NCBI RefSeq assembly: GCF_016405985.1
Contig: NZ_JAEFCF010000019.1
Span: 1 to 64,000 of the forward strand
Length of the DNA: 64,000 bases
Reading direction: 5' to 3'
From: Paracoccus sp. IB05
GTDB lineage: Bacteria > Pseudomonadota > Alphaproteobacteria > Rhodobacterales > Rhodobacteraceae
The notes beneath the pieces were generated by a model. The model did not search any database and was not told where the DNA came from. It saw only the letters and a program-made list of their open reading frames with translations. This document shows, one piece after another, positions 1 to 9,212 of the stretch; the first letter of the stretch is position 1; each line of letters starts with the position of its first letter. Position numbers and translations under genes: made by a program.

Positions 1-79
1 TGACCCGAGCCGCGAAACTCAAGCTCGCGGCGGTCCAGACCAGGGGAGCAGAGCAAGAAGCTCATACAGACCCTGTTGA

Positions 80-1411
80 TCAATGTGCGAAATCGGCCTG
101 GGCCACGAACATATTGCCCCAGGCGCGGTCGATCAGCTCGGGGGTCATCTGGTTCGGGATGCCTTCGAACTGACATATCGAGATCATCTGATCGATCAGG
201 AAGGTCGGCTGATAATTTGCGAAATTCATGTCGATGGTCGGATATTTGACCTTCAGGAGATACATCAGCGCTTTTTCATCCAGCGGCATTTTCTTTTTGC
301 GTGCGACCATCGCGAAGATCTTCAGGAACATCTCCTGGCTCGGGCCATTGATGATGATCTTGAAGAAGATCCGGCGCAGCGCCGCGCCGTCGAAGATCTG
401 GTTGGGGTGGAAGTTGGTCGAGAAGATCACCAGCGTGTCGAAGGGCACGGTGAATTTCTCGCCCGATTGCAACGCGAGGATATCGCGGCTTTCCTCCAGC
501 GGCACGATCCAGCGGTTGACGATCTTTTGCGGGGGCTCGGCCTGGCGGCCAAGGTCGTCGATGATGAAAATGCCGCCGGTCGCCTTCAGCTGCAACGGCG
601 CCTGATAGGTGCGCGACACCGGGTTATAGGCGAGGTCGAGCATATCAAGCGACAGCTCACCCCCGGTGATCACCGAAGGCCGCTCGCAATAGACATAGCG
701 GTTGTCGAAACGGTTCGAGGTGCGGCGCAGGCTGTTCGGGTCGTCGACCGCGGCCTCGGCTGCGGCATGGACGATCGGGTCATAGACCGAGATCACCTGG
801 CCGGAATATTCAATCGCACGCGGCACATAGACCTTGTCGCCAATCGCCTTGCGGATTCCGTGCGAGATCGAGGATTTGCCATTGCCGGGCGGGCCATACA
901 TCAGGATCGAGCGGCCCGAAGTCACGGCCGGGCCTAAATTGCCGATCAGGTCCGGGGGCAGGATCAGCCCGCCCATACCGGCCATCAGCTGGTCACGGTT
1001 GAGCGAGATATTGCGGATCGACTGACGTTTGATCTGTTCGCCATATTGATCCAGCGGCACCGGCACCGCGCCATAATATTCCGACTGGGCCAGCGCATCC
1101 AGCGCGCGTGCCTTGCCGGCATCGGTCAGCTGATAGCCCATCTCATTGCCGGCATTGGCATGCATGGTGCCGGTCGCCTCCAGAAGGCGCTGGCTGCGGG
1201 CCAGATCGATCAGCTCCTGGGTCAGCGGCACCGGCAGCGAGATCGCCTGACTGATCCTGGAACAGAGATCAAGATTGGTGCGGAACATGGTCTTCAGCAG
1301 GATGTCGCGCAGCATGACGATGCCAATGCCGGTATCGGCCAGCGAACGCGGCGAAGGCGGTGCCTGGACGCCGGAGGTGACGCCATCTGGATTGGTCAGC
1401 TGCACATTCAT
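80..1411 (-). CDS. AAA ATPase linked to the tad locus
   Basis: A 443-residue P-loop ATPase. A Walker A motif (GPPGNGKS) lies near the middle of the protein, followed by a Walker B-like IFIIDDLG stretch and an STNF sensor-1-like segment. The region before the P-loop looks like a winged-helix or accessory domain. The open frame runs upstream to 1477, but the ATG at 1411 begins a cleaner product (MNVQLTNPDG) and is preferred. It is the last gene of the minus-strand tad cluster. A hairpin at 1479-1502 separates it from the prepilin peptidase, so it may have its own transcript or read through. Its role in piliation is inferred only from position; no substrate can be named. Confidence 0.8.
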   Translation of the reverse strand: MNVQLTNPDGVTSGVQAPPSPRSLADTGIGIVMLRDILLKTMFRTNLDLCSRISQAISLPVPLTQELIDLARSQRLLEATGTMHANAGNEMGYQLTDAGKARALDALAQSEYYGAVPVPLDQYGEQIKRQSIRNISLNRDQLMAGMGGLILPPDLIGNLGPAVTSGRSILMYGPPGNGKSSISHGIRKAIGDKVYVPRAIEYSGQVISVYDPIVHAAAEAAVDDPNSLRRTSNRFDNRYVYCERPSVITGGELSLDMLDLAYNPVSRTYQAPLQLKATGGIFIIDDLGRQAEPPQKIVNRWIVPLEESRDILALQSGEKFTVPFDTLVIFSTNFHPNQIFDGAALRRIFFKIIINGPSQEMFLKIFAMVARKKKMPLDEKALMYLLKVKYPTIDMNFANYQPTFLIDQMISICQFEGIPNQMTPELIDRAWGNMFVAQADFAH

Positions 1412-1469
1412 CTTCCGCGCCCCTGTCTGTCTCTGTCCCACAGCCGGTCTGCGCCTTTGGCACTGCCGG

Positions 1470-1502
1470 AAAAGCAAAGGGCCGCCCCGGAGAGAGCGGC
1501 CC
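1470..1502 (-). terminator. Hairpin terminator after prepilin peptidase
   Basis: Read on the minus strand, a GGGCCGC/GCGGCCC stem (1479-1502) is followed by TTTGCTTTT. It lies between the prepilin peptidase stop and the AAA ATPase start, so it may attenuate transcription into the last tad gene. Confidence 0.55.
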
Positions 1503-1531
1503 GTTATCGCAGCAGTTTGCAGGGAATAATG

Positions 1532-2029
1532 TCAGCCTTTGGGCAGGAAGGCGGCGAGAAGATACAAAATCAGCATCAGCGCCAGCGCGAGCCCCATCGG
1601 GAATTTCTTCGAGGACCAGCTGACCCAGTCGGGCGAGGCGCGCCGCACCAGGGGGATCATCCGCGCGATGCGCTGGCCCAGAAGGGCGGCGATCGAGCAG
1701 CCCGCATAGAGCATCGCGATCAGCCAGGGGTCGCCGCCGGAAAACACTCCGGCCATTGCGGCGCCGAATTTGGCATCCCCGGCGCCGAAAAGGCCGACCG
1801 CATTGCCGAAAAAGCCGAAGACCAGCACGATGGCCATGATCGCCCAGCCCCAGAGCCAGCTGTGCAGCCCAAGCGCCGGCCAGCCGACCACCGCATAGGC
1901 CGCGATCATCGCAAGGCAGGCATTGTTGCGGATCTTCATATATTTCAGGTCGGTGTAAGAGACCCAAAGCGCAATCGGCAGGCAGAAGGGCAGGAACCAC
2001 AGGGCCTGAGTGATGGTCGGTGTTGTCAT
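1532..2029 (-). CDS. cpaA: Prepilin peptidase (A24 family, TadV/CpaA)
   Basis: A 165-residue polytopic membrane protease that would cleave Flp prepilins at the Gly before the hydrophobic helix. The two catalytic aspartates of the A24A family are visible: D27 in the SYTDLKYMKIRN loop and D85 in FGAGDAKFG (GxGD motif). About five or six hydrophobic segments span the protein. It lacks the N-terminal methylase domain of PilD, as expected for TadV/CpaA. It sits 3 nt from the upstream TPR lipoprotein gene. Its substrates are probably the two Flp pilins at the other end of the locus. Confidence 0.9.
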   Translation of the reverse strand: MTTPTITQALWFLPFCLPIALWVSYTDLKYMKIRNNACLAMIAAYAVVGWPALGLHSWLWGWAIMAIVLVFGFFGNAVGLFGAGDAKFGAAMAGVFSGGDPWLIAMLYAGCSIAALLGQRIARMIPLVRRASPDWVSWSSKKFPMGLALALMLILYLLAAFLPKG

Positions 2030-2032
2030 GGC

Positions 2033-2890
2033 TCAGTTGGTCACATTGTTGTCGAGGGCGGCAAGGCTGCGGGCTGCGGCCTCGAAATGTTGCGGATGGG
2101 TGTCGACAGCCTGCTGCAAGAGACCCTTGCCGACCGAGACATCGCCTTGTTTGATCGCGGCCAGCGCCATGGTATAGAGCAGCTCGGCCCGTTCGGTCTG
2201 GGTCATCTCGATCACCGGCAGGTCGTATTTGCGCTGTGCGGCGCGCGACATGACGAGGTTGTTTTTGGCGGTGAACATGGTCGGATCATAGATCAGCGCC
2301 TGGCTGAACAAGCGCTCGGCACCGCCAAAATCCTTGCGGGTCAGTTTCGAGAAGCCCCAGTTATTGTAGATGCCCGAGGGTTTCGTGGTCAGACCGGCCG
2401 CGATTTCATAGAAACTGTCGGCCTTTTTCCAGTTCTTGTCGCTGTCGGCGACCATGGCCTCCAGCCGGTAGCGGTCAAAGGTCTCATGGGTGGGCGGAAT
2501 GGTCGCAAGCGTCGCCTTGGCCCTGGCCCATTCATTGGCGCGGATCTGCGCATCGGCCAGCATCACCTTGTCTTCGGGATTATTGCCTTCCATGGTGACG
2601 ATCCGTTCCAGCACCTGGGCGGCTTCCATCGGCTTGCCGGCGCGCACCAGCGATTTGCCAAGACCGCGCATCAGATCGATCCGGCCCGGATCCTTTTGCA
2701 GGGCGCCCTGGAAATAGGCCACGGCCTCATTGGGGTCGCCGACCGTGAGCATGATGTCGTTGAGGTTCGATTCATCAATGACATTAACGTCTTTGAGCGC
2801 GCGCTGAACCTGCGCGTCGGAATTCTTCTGGCATCCGGCAAGAAGAACTGCGCCGCCGAGGCACAGTGTCACAAAAACCAGGTGGCGCAT
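2033..2890 (-). CDS. TPR-repeat lipoprotein of the tad locus
   Basis: A 285-residue protein beginning with a lipoprotein signal peptide whose lipobox LLAGC puts the acylated cysteine at residue 20. The rest is helical with TPR-like repeats (for example around the segments containing AVAYFQGALQKDPG and AERLFSQALIYDP). TadD-type TPR lipoproteins assist Tad pilus assembly, probably by stabilising the secretin. This gene and the next TPR gene look like a duplicated pair. Which of the two is functionally TadD cannot be decided from sequence alone. Confidence 0.85.
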   Translation of the reverse strand: MRHLVFVTLCLGGAVLLAGCQKNSDAQVQRALKDVNVIDESNLNDIMLTVGDPNEAVAYFQGALQKDPGRIDLMRGLGKSLVRAGKPMEAAQVLERIVTMEGNNPEDKVMLADAQIRANEWARAKATLATIPPTHETFDRYRLEAMVADSDKNWKKADSFYEIAAGLTTKPSGIYNNWGFSKLTRKDFGGAERLFSQALIYDPTMFTAKNNLVMSRAAQRKYDLPVIEMTQTERAELLYTMALAAIKQGDVSVGKGLLQQAVDTHPQHFEAAARSLAALDNNVTN

Positions 2891-2951
2891 TTTGCGTCCT
2901 TTTATCTTTTACTGCCCAATTCAGGCCTGGTTCCAGCCTTTGCCCGACGCC

Positions 2952-3512
2952 TCAGAGCTCTGTCAGAAGGACATATTGCCCCTTCTCGCGGCGCACGAGC
3001 TGGAATTCGCCCTTTTCCTCACTGGCGTCATCATACACCCTGTTTTCTGTCCGGGCGATAGCGAGTTTCAGATTGTCGCGTATCGAGTCCGATTGGCCAC
3101 TGTCCAGCGCATAGGCCTGCTGGAAGACAAGCCGCGCTTCGCCGAGCTTGCCGCGCTCCATCAGCACGACGCCAAGGTTGTTCAGGGCAGGGACAAAGGT
3201 CTCATCCTGTTTCAGCGCATTGCGCAGCACCTGTTCGGCCTGGCCGAGCCGGCCAAGCGCCAGATTGGCCGAGCCGATGGCGGAGAGCGTATCGACGCTG
3301 ATCCCGTCTTCGGCGGCGGCGCGGTAATAGGCTTTCAGCGCCAGCTCCGGCTCGCCCGCCGCCATCAGGCGATGCCCGACAATCAACCCGTCTACCGCCG
3401 TGCCTTTTGGATTCACCCCGAAAGGCGTATTTCGCGACGCAGCAGGGCCGCCCGTATTTCCACAGGCGGCCAGCAGGGTCGTGATCAGCAAAACAGTGAC
3501 CGAAAATCTCAA
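2952..3512 (-). CDS. tadD: TPR-repeat lipoprotein TadD
   Basis: A 186-residue protein with a lipobox LLAAC (Cys17) followed by TPR-like repeats, including a segment with LGQAEQVLRNALKQDE. It is probably anchored in the outer membrane or periplasm, where TadD-family proteins support secretin and pilus assembly. It lies 22 nt downstream of tadC and 61 nt upstream of the second TPR lipoprotein gene, consistent with one operon. Its length is typical for the family. Confidence 0.85.
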   Translation of the reverse strand: MRFSVTVLLITTLLAACGNTGGPAASRNTPFGVNPKGTAVDGLIVGHRLMAAGEPELALKAYYRAAAEDGISVDTLSAIGSANLALGRLGQAEQVLRNALKQDETFVPALNNLGVVLMERGKLGEARLVFQQAYALDSGQSDSIRDNLKLAIARTENRVYDDASEEKGEFQLVRREKGQYVLLTEL

Positions 3513-3534
3513 ACCAACACGCTCAATCCCGATC

Positions 3535-4518
3535 TCACTTGCCGCCCATTTGCCCCAGCATGGTCACGATACCCCAGACCGAAGGCCCGATCAGGATAAT
3601 CAGCAGCGGCGGAACTGTGAACATCATAGTTCCCAGCGTGAGCTTCGTGGGCAGCATATTTGCCTTTTCTTCGGCCCGCATCACACGCTTGTCCCGCATA
3701 TCGGCAGAATAGACACGCAGGGCTTCGGCGACGGGCGTCCCGAAGGTTGCCGATTGCACCAATGTGGTCACGAAAGAGGCGACATCCGGGATGCCGACCC
3801 GGTCCGACATATCACGCAACACCTGGGTGCGTTCCTTGCCGGCCTTGACCTCCTGGGCCACCAGGTCGAATTCATCGGCGAGGGCAGGGTAGCCGGCGCG
3901 GCTTTCGCGGCCAACGCGGATGATCGACTGGTCAAGCGACTGACCGGCCTCGACGCAGACCAGCATCATGTCCAGCGCATCGGGAAAGCCCTGGATGATC
4001 TCGGTCTGGCGCTTGCCGACCCGCTTTTCGACCCAGTAGACCGGCAGGTAATATCCAAGAACCCCGGGCAGCGCGCCATATATCAGCAAGGTGGTGGTCG
4101 AGGTCTCATCGGTCGAATTGGTCAGCGCGAAGATCACAGCCAGCACCAGGCCAACAAGGCCCAGCACCATTTTGGCGGCATGGAACAGGCGCACCGCGCC
4201 TTTGTCGGGATAGCCCGCGCGCATCAGTTTCAGCCGCAGCGCAGAGAGTTCTTCGGCCTTTTGCGGCTCCAGCAGATGGGCGTATTTCTCAAGCCGGTCA
4301 CCCGCGCTCATGCGGCGCAGGCGGCTTGATTTGCCAGCGTCGGCAGCCGCGTCCCGGATGCCCGCCTGGACACCAAGTTCGGCGTAACGGTCGCGCTGCT
4401 TTTTCATCATCGTCGGCAGGGCGATGAGCACCAGCACGATCCCGAGCCCGGCGATTGCGATCAGCGGCCCCAGCGGCCCGAGCAGTCCCGTCAGCACAGA
4501 GTTGATGGAGTCGAACAT
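3535..4518 (-). CDS. tadC: Tad secretion inner-membrane platform protein TadC
   Basis: A 327-residue member of the type II secretion F (GspF) family. It has an N-terminal hydrophobic helix, two central membrane helices (VLGLVGLVLAVIFAL and the segment after it), the conserved GFPDALDMMLVCVEAGQSLDQS block and a C-terminal helix. Together with TadB it forms the inner-membrane platform over the TadA ATPase. The 9-nt gap after tadB supports co-transcription. The ATG at 4518 gives the expected family length. Confidence 0.93.
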   Translation of the reverse strand: MFDSINSVLTGLLGPLGPLIAIAGLGIVLVLIALPTMMKKQRDRYAELGVQAGIRDAAADAGKSSRLRRMSAGDRLEKYAHLLEPQKAEELSALRLKLMRAGYPDKGAVRLFHAAKMVLGLVGLVLAVIFALTNSTDETSTTTLLIYGALPGVLGYYLPVYWVEKRVGKRQTEIIQGFPDALDMMLVCVEAGQSLDQSIIRVGRESRAGYPALADEFDLVAQEVKAGKERTQVLRDMSDRVGIPDVASFVTTLVQSATFGTPVAEALRVYSADMRDKRVMRAEEKANMLPTKLTLGTMMFTVPPLLIILIGPSVWGIVTMLGQMGGK

Positions 4519-4527
4519 GATCGTGCC

Positions 4528-5496
4528 TCAGACCTTGATGTTGACCATGATCTTCATGAAGATCACGTTGATGATGAGGAAAGCGCAGACCACCAGCGCC
4601 GCGGGAACGAAAACCGGGGTTCCCATCACGCCGTCATAATAGTTCGGCTGGATCACGTTGATCATGATCAGCGCGAGGATCGGGAAGGCCGAGAGGAACA
4701 TGCCCGACCATTTCGCCTCGGCGGTGATGGCGCGCACCTTGCGGAACAGTTTGAACCGCGCCCGCACCACTTTCGACAGCCCGTCGAGGATCTCGGCCAG
4801 GTTGCCGCCCGATTGTTGCTGGATGGTCACCGCGACGGCAAGGAAGCGCAAATCCTGGCTGTCCATCCGTTCGGCAAAGTTCTTCAGGCTTTCGGACATA
4901 TCCGCACCGTAAGCGGCCTCGTCAGCGATCACCCCGAATTCGGTGCCGAGCGGGTCGGGGACCTCTTTCGAGACGATATTGACCGCCGCCGAGAACGGGT
5001 GACCGACGCGCAGAGACCGCACCATCAGGTCGATGGCATCCGGAAGCTGCTCTTCCATCAGGTTCATCCGCTTTTTGGCCTTGCCATTGACCCAGACATA
5101 GATGCCCCCCACGCCCATCCCGATGGCGGCAAGGATCCGGACCCCGAATTCGGCCGAGGTGCCGATGGTCAGCAGCAGGAAGGCCACAACCCCAAGCGCC
5201 CCCATCAGCCCGATCAGCTGCACCGGCGAGAAAGCGATATTCGCGCGCTGCGCCTTTTTGGCAAGGATCGAGTAAAGCGGGATATTCCTCGAGTTCAGGT
5301 GCTGGTTCATCTCCTTGCGGAGCTGGGCGAGCACCTCTTCGCGGTTGCCGTTCTTCTCAAGCAGCGTCAGCCGGCGCGAGATGCGGCTGTTCAGCTTGAT
5401 CGATTTGCCGAAGACCGTGAGGTAGATCCCCTCGACCAGCACAAGGACGGCAACGAAGATCATTACATAGATGAGGGGCGCAATCGAAATGGTCAT
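4528..5496 (-). CDS. tadB: Tad secretion inner-membrane platform protein TadB
   Basis: A 322-residue GspF-family membrane protein. Hydrophobic segments lie at the N-terminus, around residues 90-135 and near the C-terminus. The characteristic LPDAIDLMVRSLRVGHPFSAA block and the QQSGGNLAEIL motif are present. It partners TadC as the pilus extrusion platform. The gaps to tadA and tadC are each 9 nt, typical of a tightly packed tad operon. Confidence 0.93.
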   Translation of the reverse strand: MTISIAPLIYVMIFVAVLVLVEGIYLTVFGKSIKLNSRISRRLTLLEKNGNREEVLAQLRKEMNQHLNSRNIPLYSILAKKAQRANIAFSPVQLIGLMGALGVVAFLLLTIGTSAEFGVRILAAIGMGVGGIYVWVNGKAKKRMNLMEEQLPDAIDLMVRSLRVGHPFSAAVNIVSKEVPDPLGTEFGVIADEAAYGADMSESLKNFAERMDSQDLRFLAVAVTIQQQSGGNLAEILDGLSKVVRARFKLFRKVRAITAEAKWSGMFLSAFPILALIMINVIQPNYYDGVMGTPVFVPAALVVCAFLIINVIFMKIMVNIKV

Positions 5497-5505
5497 GGCC
5501 TGGCC

Positions 5506-6954
5506 TTACGCGATGGGTTCGTAGATGGATGCGGGCAGATCGAAGCCCCAGGATCGGAACCGATCCGAATGGGCCGAACGGATGCCGGTGGCGTTGAAAC
5601 GGCCGATGATCTTGCCCGATGGCTCGACGCCGAGGCGTTCAAACCGGAAGATCTCCTGCATCGAGAGCACTTCGCCCTCCATGCCGGTGATTTCGGTGAT
5701 CGAGGTCATGCGGCGCGAGCCGTCCTGCAGACGCGAGGCCTGGACGATCACGTTCACCGCCGAGGCGATCTGGCTGCGCACGGCTTTCAGCGGCATCTCG
5801 ATCCCGGCCATGGCGACCATGTTTTCCAGACGCGAGATGCCGTCACGCGGGTTATTGGCGTGGATCGTGGTCATGGATCCGTCATGGCCCGTGTTCATCG
5901 CCTGGAGCATGTCGATGACCTCTTCGCCGCGGGTTTCCCCCACGATGATCCGGTCAGGCCGCATCCGAAGCGCGTTCCTCAGACAGTCGCGCTGCGTCAC
6001 AGCGCCCTTGCCCTCGACGTTGGCGGGGCGGCTTTCCATCCGGCCGACATGGACCTGCTGAAGCTGAAGTTCCGCCGTATCCTCGATGGTCAGCACGCGT
6101 TCGGTATTGTCGATGAATGAGGACAGCGCGTTCAGCGTGGTGGTTTTCCCCGAGCCGGTGCCCCCTGAGACGATGATGTTCAGCCGCGTTGAGACGGCGG
6201 CCTGGAGATAGGCAGCCATTTCCTCGGTAAAGGCGCCGAAGCGCACGAGGTCTTCGATCTTCAGCTTTTCTTTCTTGAATTTCCGGATGGAAACCAGCGA
6301 GCCGTCCACCGCAACCGGCGGCACCATACAGTTGAACCGCGATCCATCCAGCAGTCGGGCATCGCAATAGGGGTTCGATTCATCGACGCGCCGGCCCACG
6401 GCGGACACGATCTTGTCGATGATCCGCATCAGATGGCGTTCATCCCGGAAGGTGATGTCCGACAGTTCCAGCTTGCCACCGCGTTCGACGAAAACGCGGA
6501 AGGGGCCGTTCACGAGAATATCGTTGACGGTCTCGTCCTTCAGCAGAGGCTCCAGCGGACCAAGCCCCATGACCTCGTCATAAAGCTCCTGCACCAGGAT
6601 GGCGCGGTCACTGGTGTTCAGCGCGACGGAAAGCTCATCCAGCGCCTCGGAGGTCTGGGTCGAGATCTCTGATTTCAGGCTTTGCTCGGAGGCATGTTCC
6701 AGCGCCGAGAGGTTCAGGTTTTCCAGGAGGCGTTTGTGGATCTCAAGCTTGAGTTCCATCATCCGGTTGCGGCGTTTGGCCTCTTTATCGACCTGTGCGG
6801 CCTCGGCCGGCGAGGCTCGTCCGCCCATCATCGAGGTCGGGCGCGTCACCTTGACGGTGCCGGCGGCGGTGGCTGCGGCGGGCGCCCTGTCCGCCGGACC
6901 GGCAGGCGCGGCGGCCTTACCCGGGGCAGCATCTTTTTTGAAACGGCTGAACAT
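5506..6954 (-). CDS. cpaF: Tad pilus assembly ATPase TadA/CpaF
   Basis: A 482-residue cytosolic secretion ATPase of the GspE/VirB11 superfamily. An Ala/Pro-rich N-terminal tail of about 50 residues precedes the helical N-terminal domain and then the RecA-like domain with Walker A GGTGSGKTTT near residue 265. The Asp box (LTIEDTAELQL), the His box region (MTTIHANNPRD) and the Arg-rich RMRPDRIIVGE segment are all present. It powers Flp pilin assembly through TadB and TadC. It lies 23 nt downstream of tadZ. Confidence 0.95.
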   Translation of the reverse strand: MFSRFKKDAAPGKAAAPAGPADRAPAAATAAGTVKVTRPTSMMGGRASPAEAAQVDKEAKRRNRMMELKLEIHKRLLENLNLSALEHASEQSLKSEISTQTSEALDELSVALNTSDRAILVQELYDEVMGLGPLEPLLKDETVNDILVNGPFRVFVERGGKLELSDITFRDERHLMRIIDKIVSAVGRRVDESNPYCDARLLDGSRFNCMVPPVAVDGSLVSIRKFKKEKLKIEDLVRFGAFTEEMAAYLQAAVSTRLNIIVSGGTGSGKTTTLNALSSFIDNTERVLTIEDTAELQLQQVHVGRMESRPANVEGKGAVTQRDCLRNALRMRPDRIIVGETRGEEVIDMLQAMNTGHDGSMTTIHANNPRDGISRLENMVAMAGIEMPLKAVRSQIASAVNVIVQASRLQDGSRRMTSITEITGMEGEVLSMQEIFRFERLGVEPSGKIIGRFNATGIRSAHSDRFRSWGFDLPASIYEPIA

Positions 6955-6977
6955 GACTGCGTGCCTTTGGGAAAAAA

Positions 6978-8309
6978 TTACGACCGGGCGCTGGCCTGGA
7001 CCCTGCTGAGCTCGAACAGCGATTTCGCGAGCTTTTGCAGTTCCTTGCGCAGCGGGTTCTTGGCAGAGCTTTCGGCCAGCGGCAGGCCGTGGTCATTGGC
7101 CTGCGTCACTGCAGCCCCGCCATCGGGAAGCTGAACCTCGATCTGGATATCAAGGCTTTCCGACATCCGCTTGACCCGCGCCTTGGCGGAAAGATCGGTA
7201 AATTTCGGCGCCTTGTTCAGCACATAGCGCAGTTTCTCATGCGGCAGCGCCTCGGCCTTCAGCGCGCGCACAAAGCGCAGGACGTTCTGCGCCGATCGCA
7301 GATCGAGATCGAGCAGCGCGAAATAGATATGGGCGCGCGACAGCACGGCTTCGGTCCAGGTCACAACCGTTTTCGGCATGTCGATCAGCACGAAATCGAA
7401 ATTCGCCACCGCCATATCGATCAGCCGGCCGAGATCCTCGCCCGAGATGATATCCAGCGGCAGCATTTCGGCAGGTGCGGTGAAGACGCAAAGCCTGTCA
7501 TTAAAGGTCTGCATCGACTTGATCAGCAGATCGCTGTCGACCTGGCCCGGATCGGTGAGGATCTCGAAGATCGCATCCTTGCGCGGCAGGTCGAGATAGG
7601 TCGCGATCGAGCCATACTGAAAATCGAGATCCATCAGGCAGACGCGCGGCGGGTTCAGCTTATCGGCATTGGCCAGCTCCCAGGCGAGGTTCGCCGCGAA
7701 GGTGGACGACCCCGAGCCCCCGGCCATGCCATGGATCGGCAGCACGAGGCCATTGCGACTGCCATTGGCGCGGAAGGCGGGCGCGGTGCCCGCATCCTCC
7801 ACCAGAACAAGCGCATTTCCGGTTGCGGCAGGGGGGGCTGCACGGGCGGTGGCTGCCTGTGCTGCGGCGGCATTTGCTGTGGCGGCGGCTTCGGCGGTGG
7901 CAGCCGCGCGAAGGCGGCTGATCGCATCATGAAGCGCGCCATCGGGAAGCGGGTAGGGGACAAAGTCATCGGCGCCGAGACGCATCAGCTGATGCAGTCC
8001 GGTCGGGCTGAGCTGGTTCGCGACGAGGATGACATGGGTCCTGGTGGCCCGCGCCGCCCGGATCACGCCGGAGATCAGCGAGAGATCCCCTTCGTCATCG
8101 GCATCCAGCGCAATCGCAATGAATTCCAGTTCGGACGCTTCAGGCTGGTCCAGAAAGACCAGTGCATCATCGAAGCTCAGGTCGCCCCAGGCTTCGCCCA
8201 TTTCCCGCTCCATCTCATCGATGAGCATCTCGAAGTTCTGCACATCGCGCGAAACAGTGCACGCCGCAATCGGTGCAGGATCTGGCTGGATTGTTGCCAC
8301 GCTCGTCAT
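6978..8309 (-). CDS. cpaE: Pilus localisation protein TadZ/CpaE (ParA/MinD-like)
   Basis: A 443-residue protein with a receiver-like N-terminal domain (about residues 28-130), an Ala-rich linker (about 133-165) and a ParA/MinD-like ATPase domain. The P-loop is atypical (GMAGGSGSSTFAANLA): the signature lysine and the usual GKT are missing. The Asp-rich CLMDLDFQYG block and the DFVLIDMPK Walker B-like segment are retained. TadZ proteins place the Tad apparatus at the pole and often have such a degenerate P-loop. It heads the tadZ-A-B-C-D segment and is separated from the OmpA gene by a terminator. Confidence 0.9.
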   Translation of the reverse strand: MTSVATIQPDPAPIAACTVSRDVQNFEMLIDEMEREMGEAWGDLSFDDALVFLDQPEASELEFIAIALDADDEGDLSLISGVIRAARATRTHVILVANQLSPTGLHQLMRLGADDFVPYPLPDGALHDAISRLRAAATAEAAATANAAAAQAATARAAPPAATGNALVLVEDAGTAPAFRANGSRNGLVLPIHGMAGGSGSSTFAANLAWELANADKLNPPRVCLMDLDFQYGSIATYLDLPRKDAIFEILTDPGQVDSDLLIKSMQTFNDRLCVFTAPAEMLPLDIISGEDLGRLIDMAVANFDFVLIDMPKTVVTWTEAVLSRAHIYFALLDLDLRSAQNVLRFVRALKAEALPHEKLRYVLNKAPKFTDLSAKARVKRMSESLDIQIEVQLPDGGAAVTQANDHGLPLAESSAKNPLRKELQKLAKSLFELSRVQASARS

Positions 8310-8503
8310 CTCGCCTCACGTTTTTCTGCCCTGCGTCACGGGGGAATCTCGGGCCAGGTTTTGGCCAGACGCAGAAAGCCCCAAAGACGCCGCGCGCGGA
8401 ATTGGCCGCACACCGTTCTCATTGCAGCAATTTGGCTGGCGAGTTGGGCGAGATTGGGGCCGAAATAGCGTCAATCTTTGGTCATTCGCGGTCTGCAAAG
8501 GCA

Positions 8504-8529
8504 AAAGGCCGGGCATAAGCCCGGCCTTT
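8504..8529 (-). terminator. Intrinsic terminator after the OmpA-like gene
   Basis: An 11-bp perfect stem (AAAGGCCGGGC/GCCCGGCCTTT) with a 4-nt loop. On the minus strand it is followed by TTTGCC. It divides the tad locus into a secretin/OmpA unit and a tadZ-onward unit. The 8310-8551 spacer otherwise shows no gene and probably contains the tadZ promoter. Confidence 0.75.
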
Positions 8530-8551
8530 GCAATCCTGAGAAGAACCGGCC

Positions 8552-9208
8552 TCAGTTGTCGGAACCTGCAACTTCCGAAACGGTGCCGGTCGTGCCGCCA
8601 TGATCGCGCACCGGCGATTCCCGCGAATAGGTGCGCCAGACGATCTCGGCATATTTGCCGTTCAGCACCATCGGGTTCGATTTCACAAAGCCCGATACCT
8701 CGGTGACTGTGCGGCGGTTGCGTTCTTCCGGCGCATTGGTCTGGATCAGCGGGCGCGTTTTGCCAAAGCTGACCACGGCCTGGAGGCGTGATTTCGACAC
8801 GCCGCGCGAGACGAGATAGGCCACGACCGCATTGGCGCGCTGCTGTCCGAGCGTTTTATTGTAGCCTTGGCTGCCGACGAGGTCGGTATGACCAAAGACC
8901 TTAAAGCGCACTTCGGGGAACTGGCGGATGAAATTCGCCTGCCTGTCAAGGATTGCCGTCGCTTCCGGTGTCAGCTGGGCCGAGTTGAAGGCGAAGGTCA
9001 CGGTATCAGGGACTTCAGCGGCAAAGCGCTGTGCCAGGGCAATGGTATAATCCATCTGACCGGTCTGGATCAGCGAATTATGCATGGTCGAATTGCCGAA
9101 ATTGCCGTTATCGACCTGGGCGCCAAGCTCGCGGTTGGCGCTGGCGCCACAGGCGGCCAGCGACAACACGCAGACTGAGGCGAGGAACGTGGAGGGGGTC
9201 ATGCGCAT
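8552..9208 (-). CDS. OmpA-family lipoprotein of the tad locus (CpaD position)
   Basis: A 218-residue lipoprotein (lipobox LAAC, Cys20) with a C-terminal OmpA/MotB-like peptidoglycan-binding domain. Diagnostic segments are VTFAFNSAQLTPEAT, FKVFGHTDLVGS and LGQQRANAVVAYLVSRGV. It probably tethers the Tad outer-membrane complex to the cell wall. It occupies the place usually held by cpaD between secretin and tadZ, 4 nt after the secretin gene. A tail of about 60 residues follows the OmpA domain. Confidence 0.87.
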   Translation of the reverse strand: MRMTPSTFLASVCVLSLAACGASANRELGAQVDNGNFGNSTMHNSLIQTGQMDYTIALAQRFAAEVPDTVTFAFNSAQLTPEATAILDRQANFIRQFPEVRFKVFGHTDLVGSQGYNKTLGQQRANAVVAYLVSRGVSKSRLQAVVSFGKTRPLIQTNAPEERNRRTVTEVSGFVKSNPMVLNGKYAEIVWRTYSRESPVRDHGGTTGTVSEVAGSDN

Positions 9209-9212
9209 CTGC

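Noticed and set aside
1-79. End of another minus-strand gene at the window edge
   Set aside because: Too short to support; only a weak CCGCGA/TCGCGG inverted repeat is visible.
1046-3061. 671-codon plus-strand ORF across the tad TPR and peptidase genes
   Set aside because: Crosses several minus-strand genes with clear motifs; composition typical of an antisense frame.
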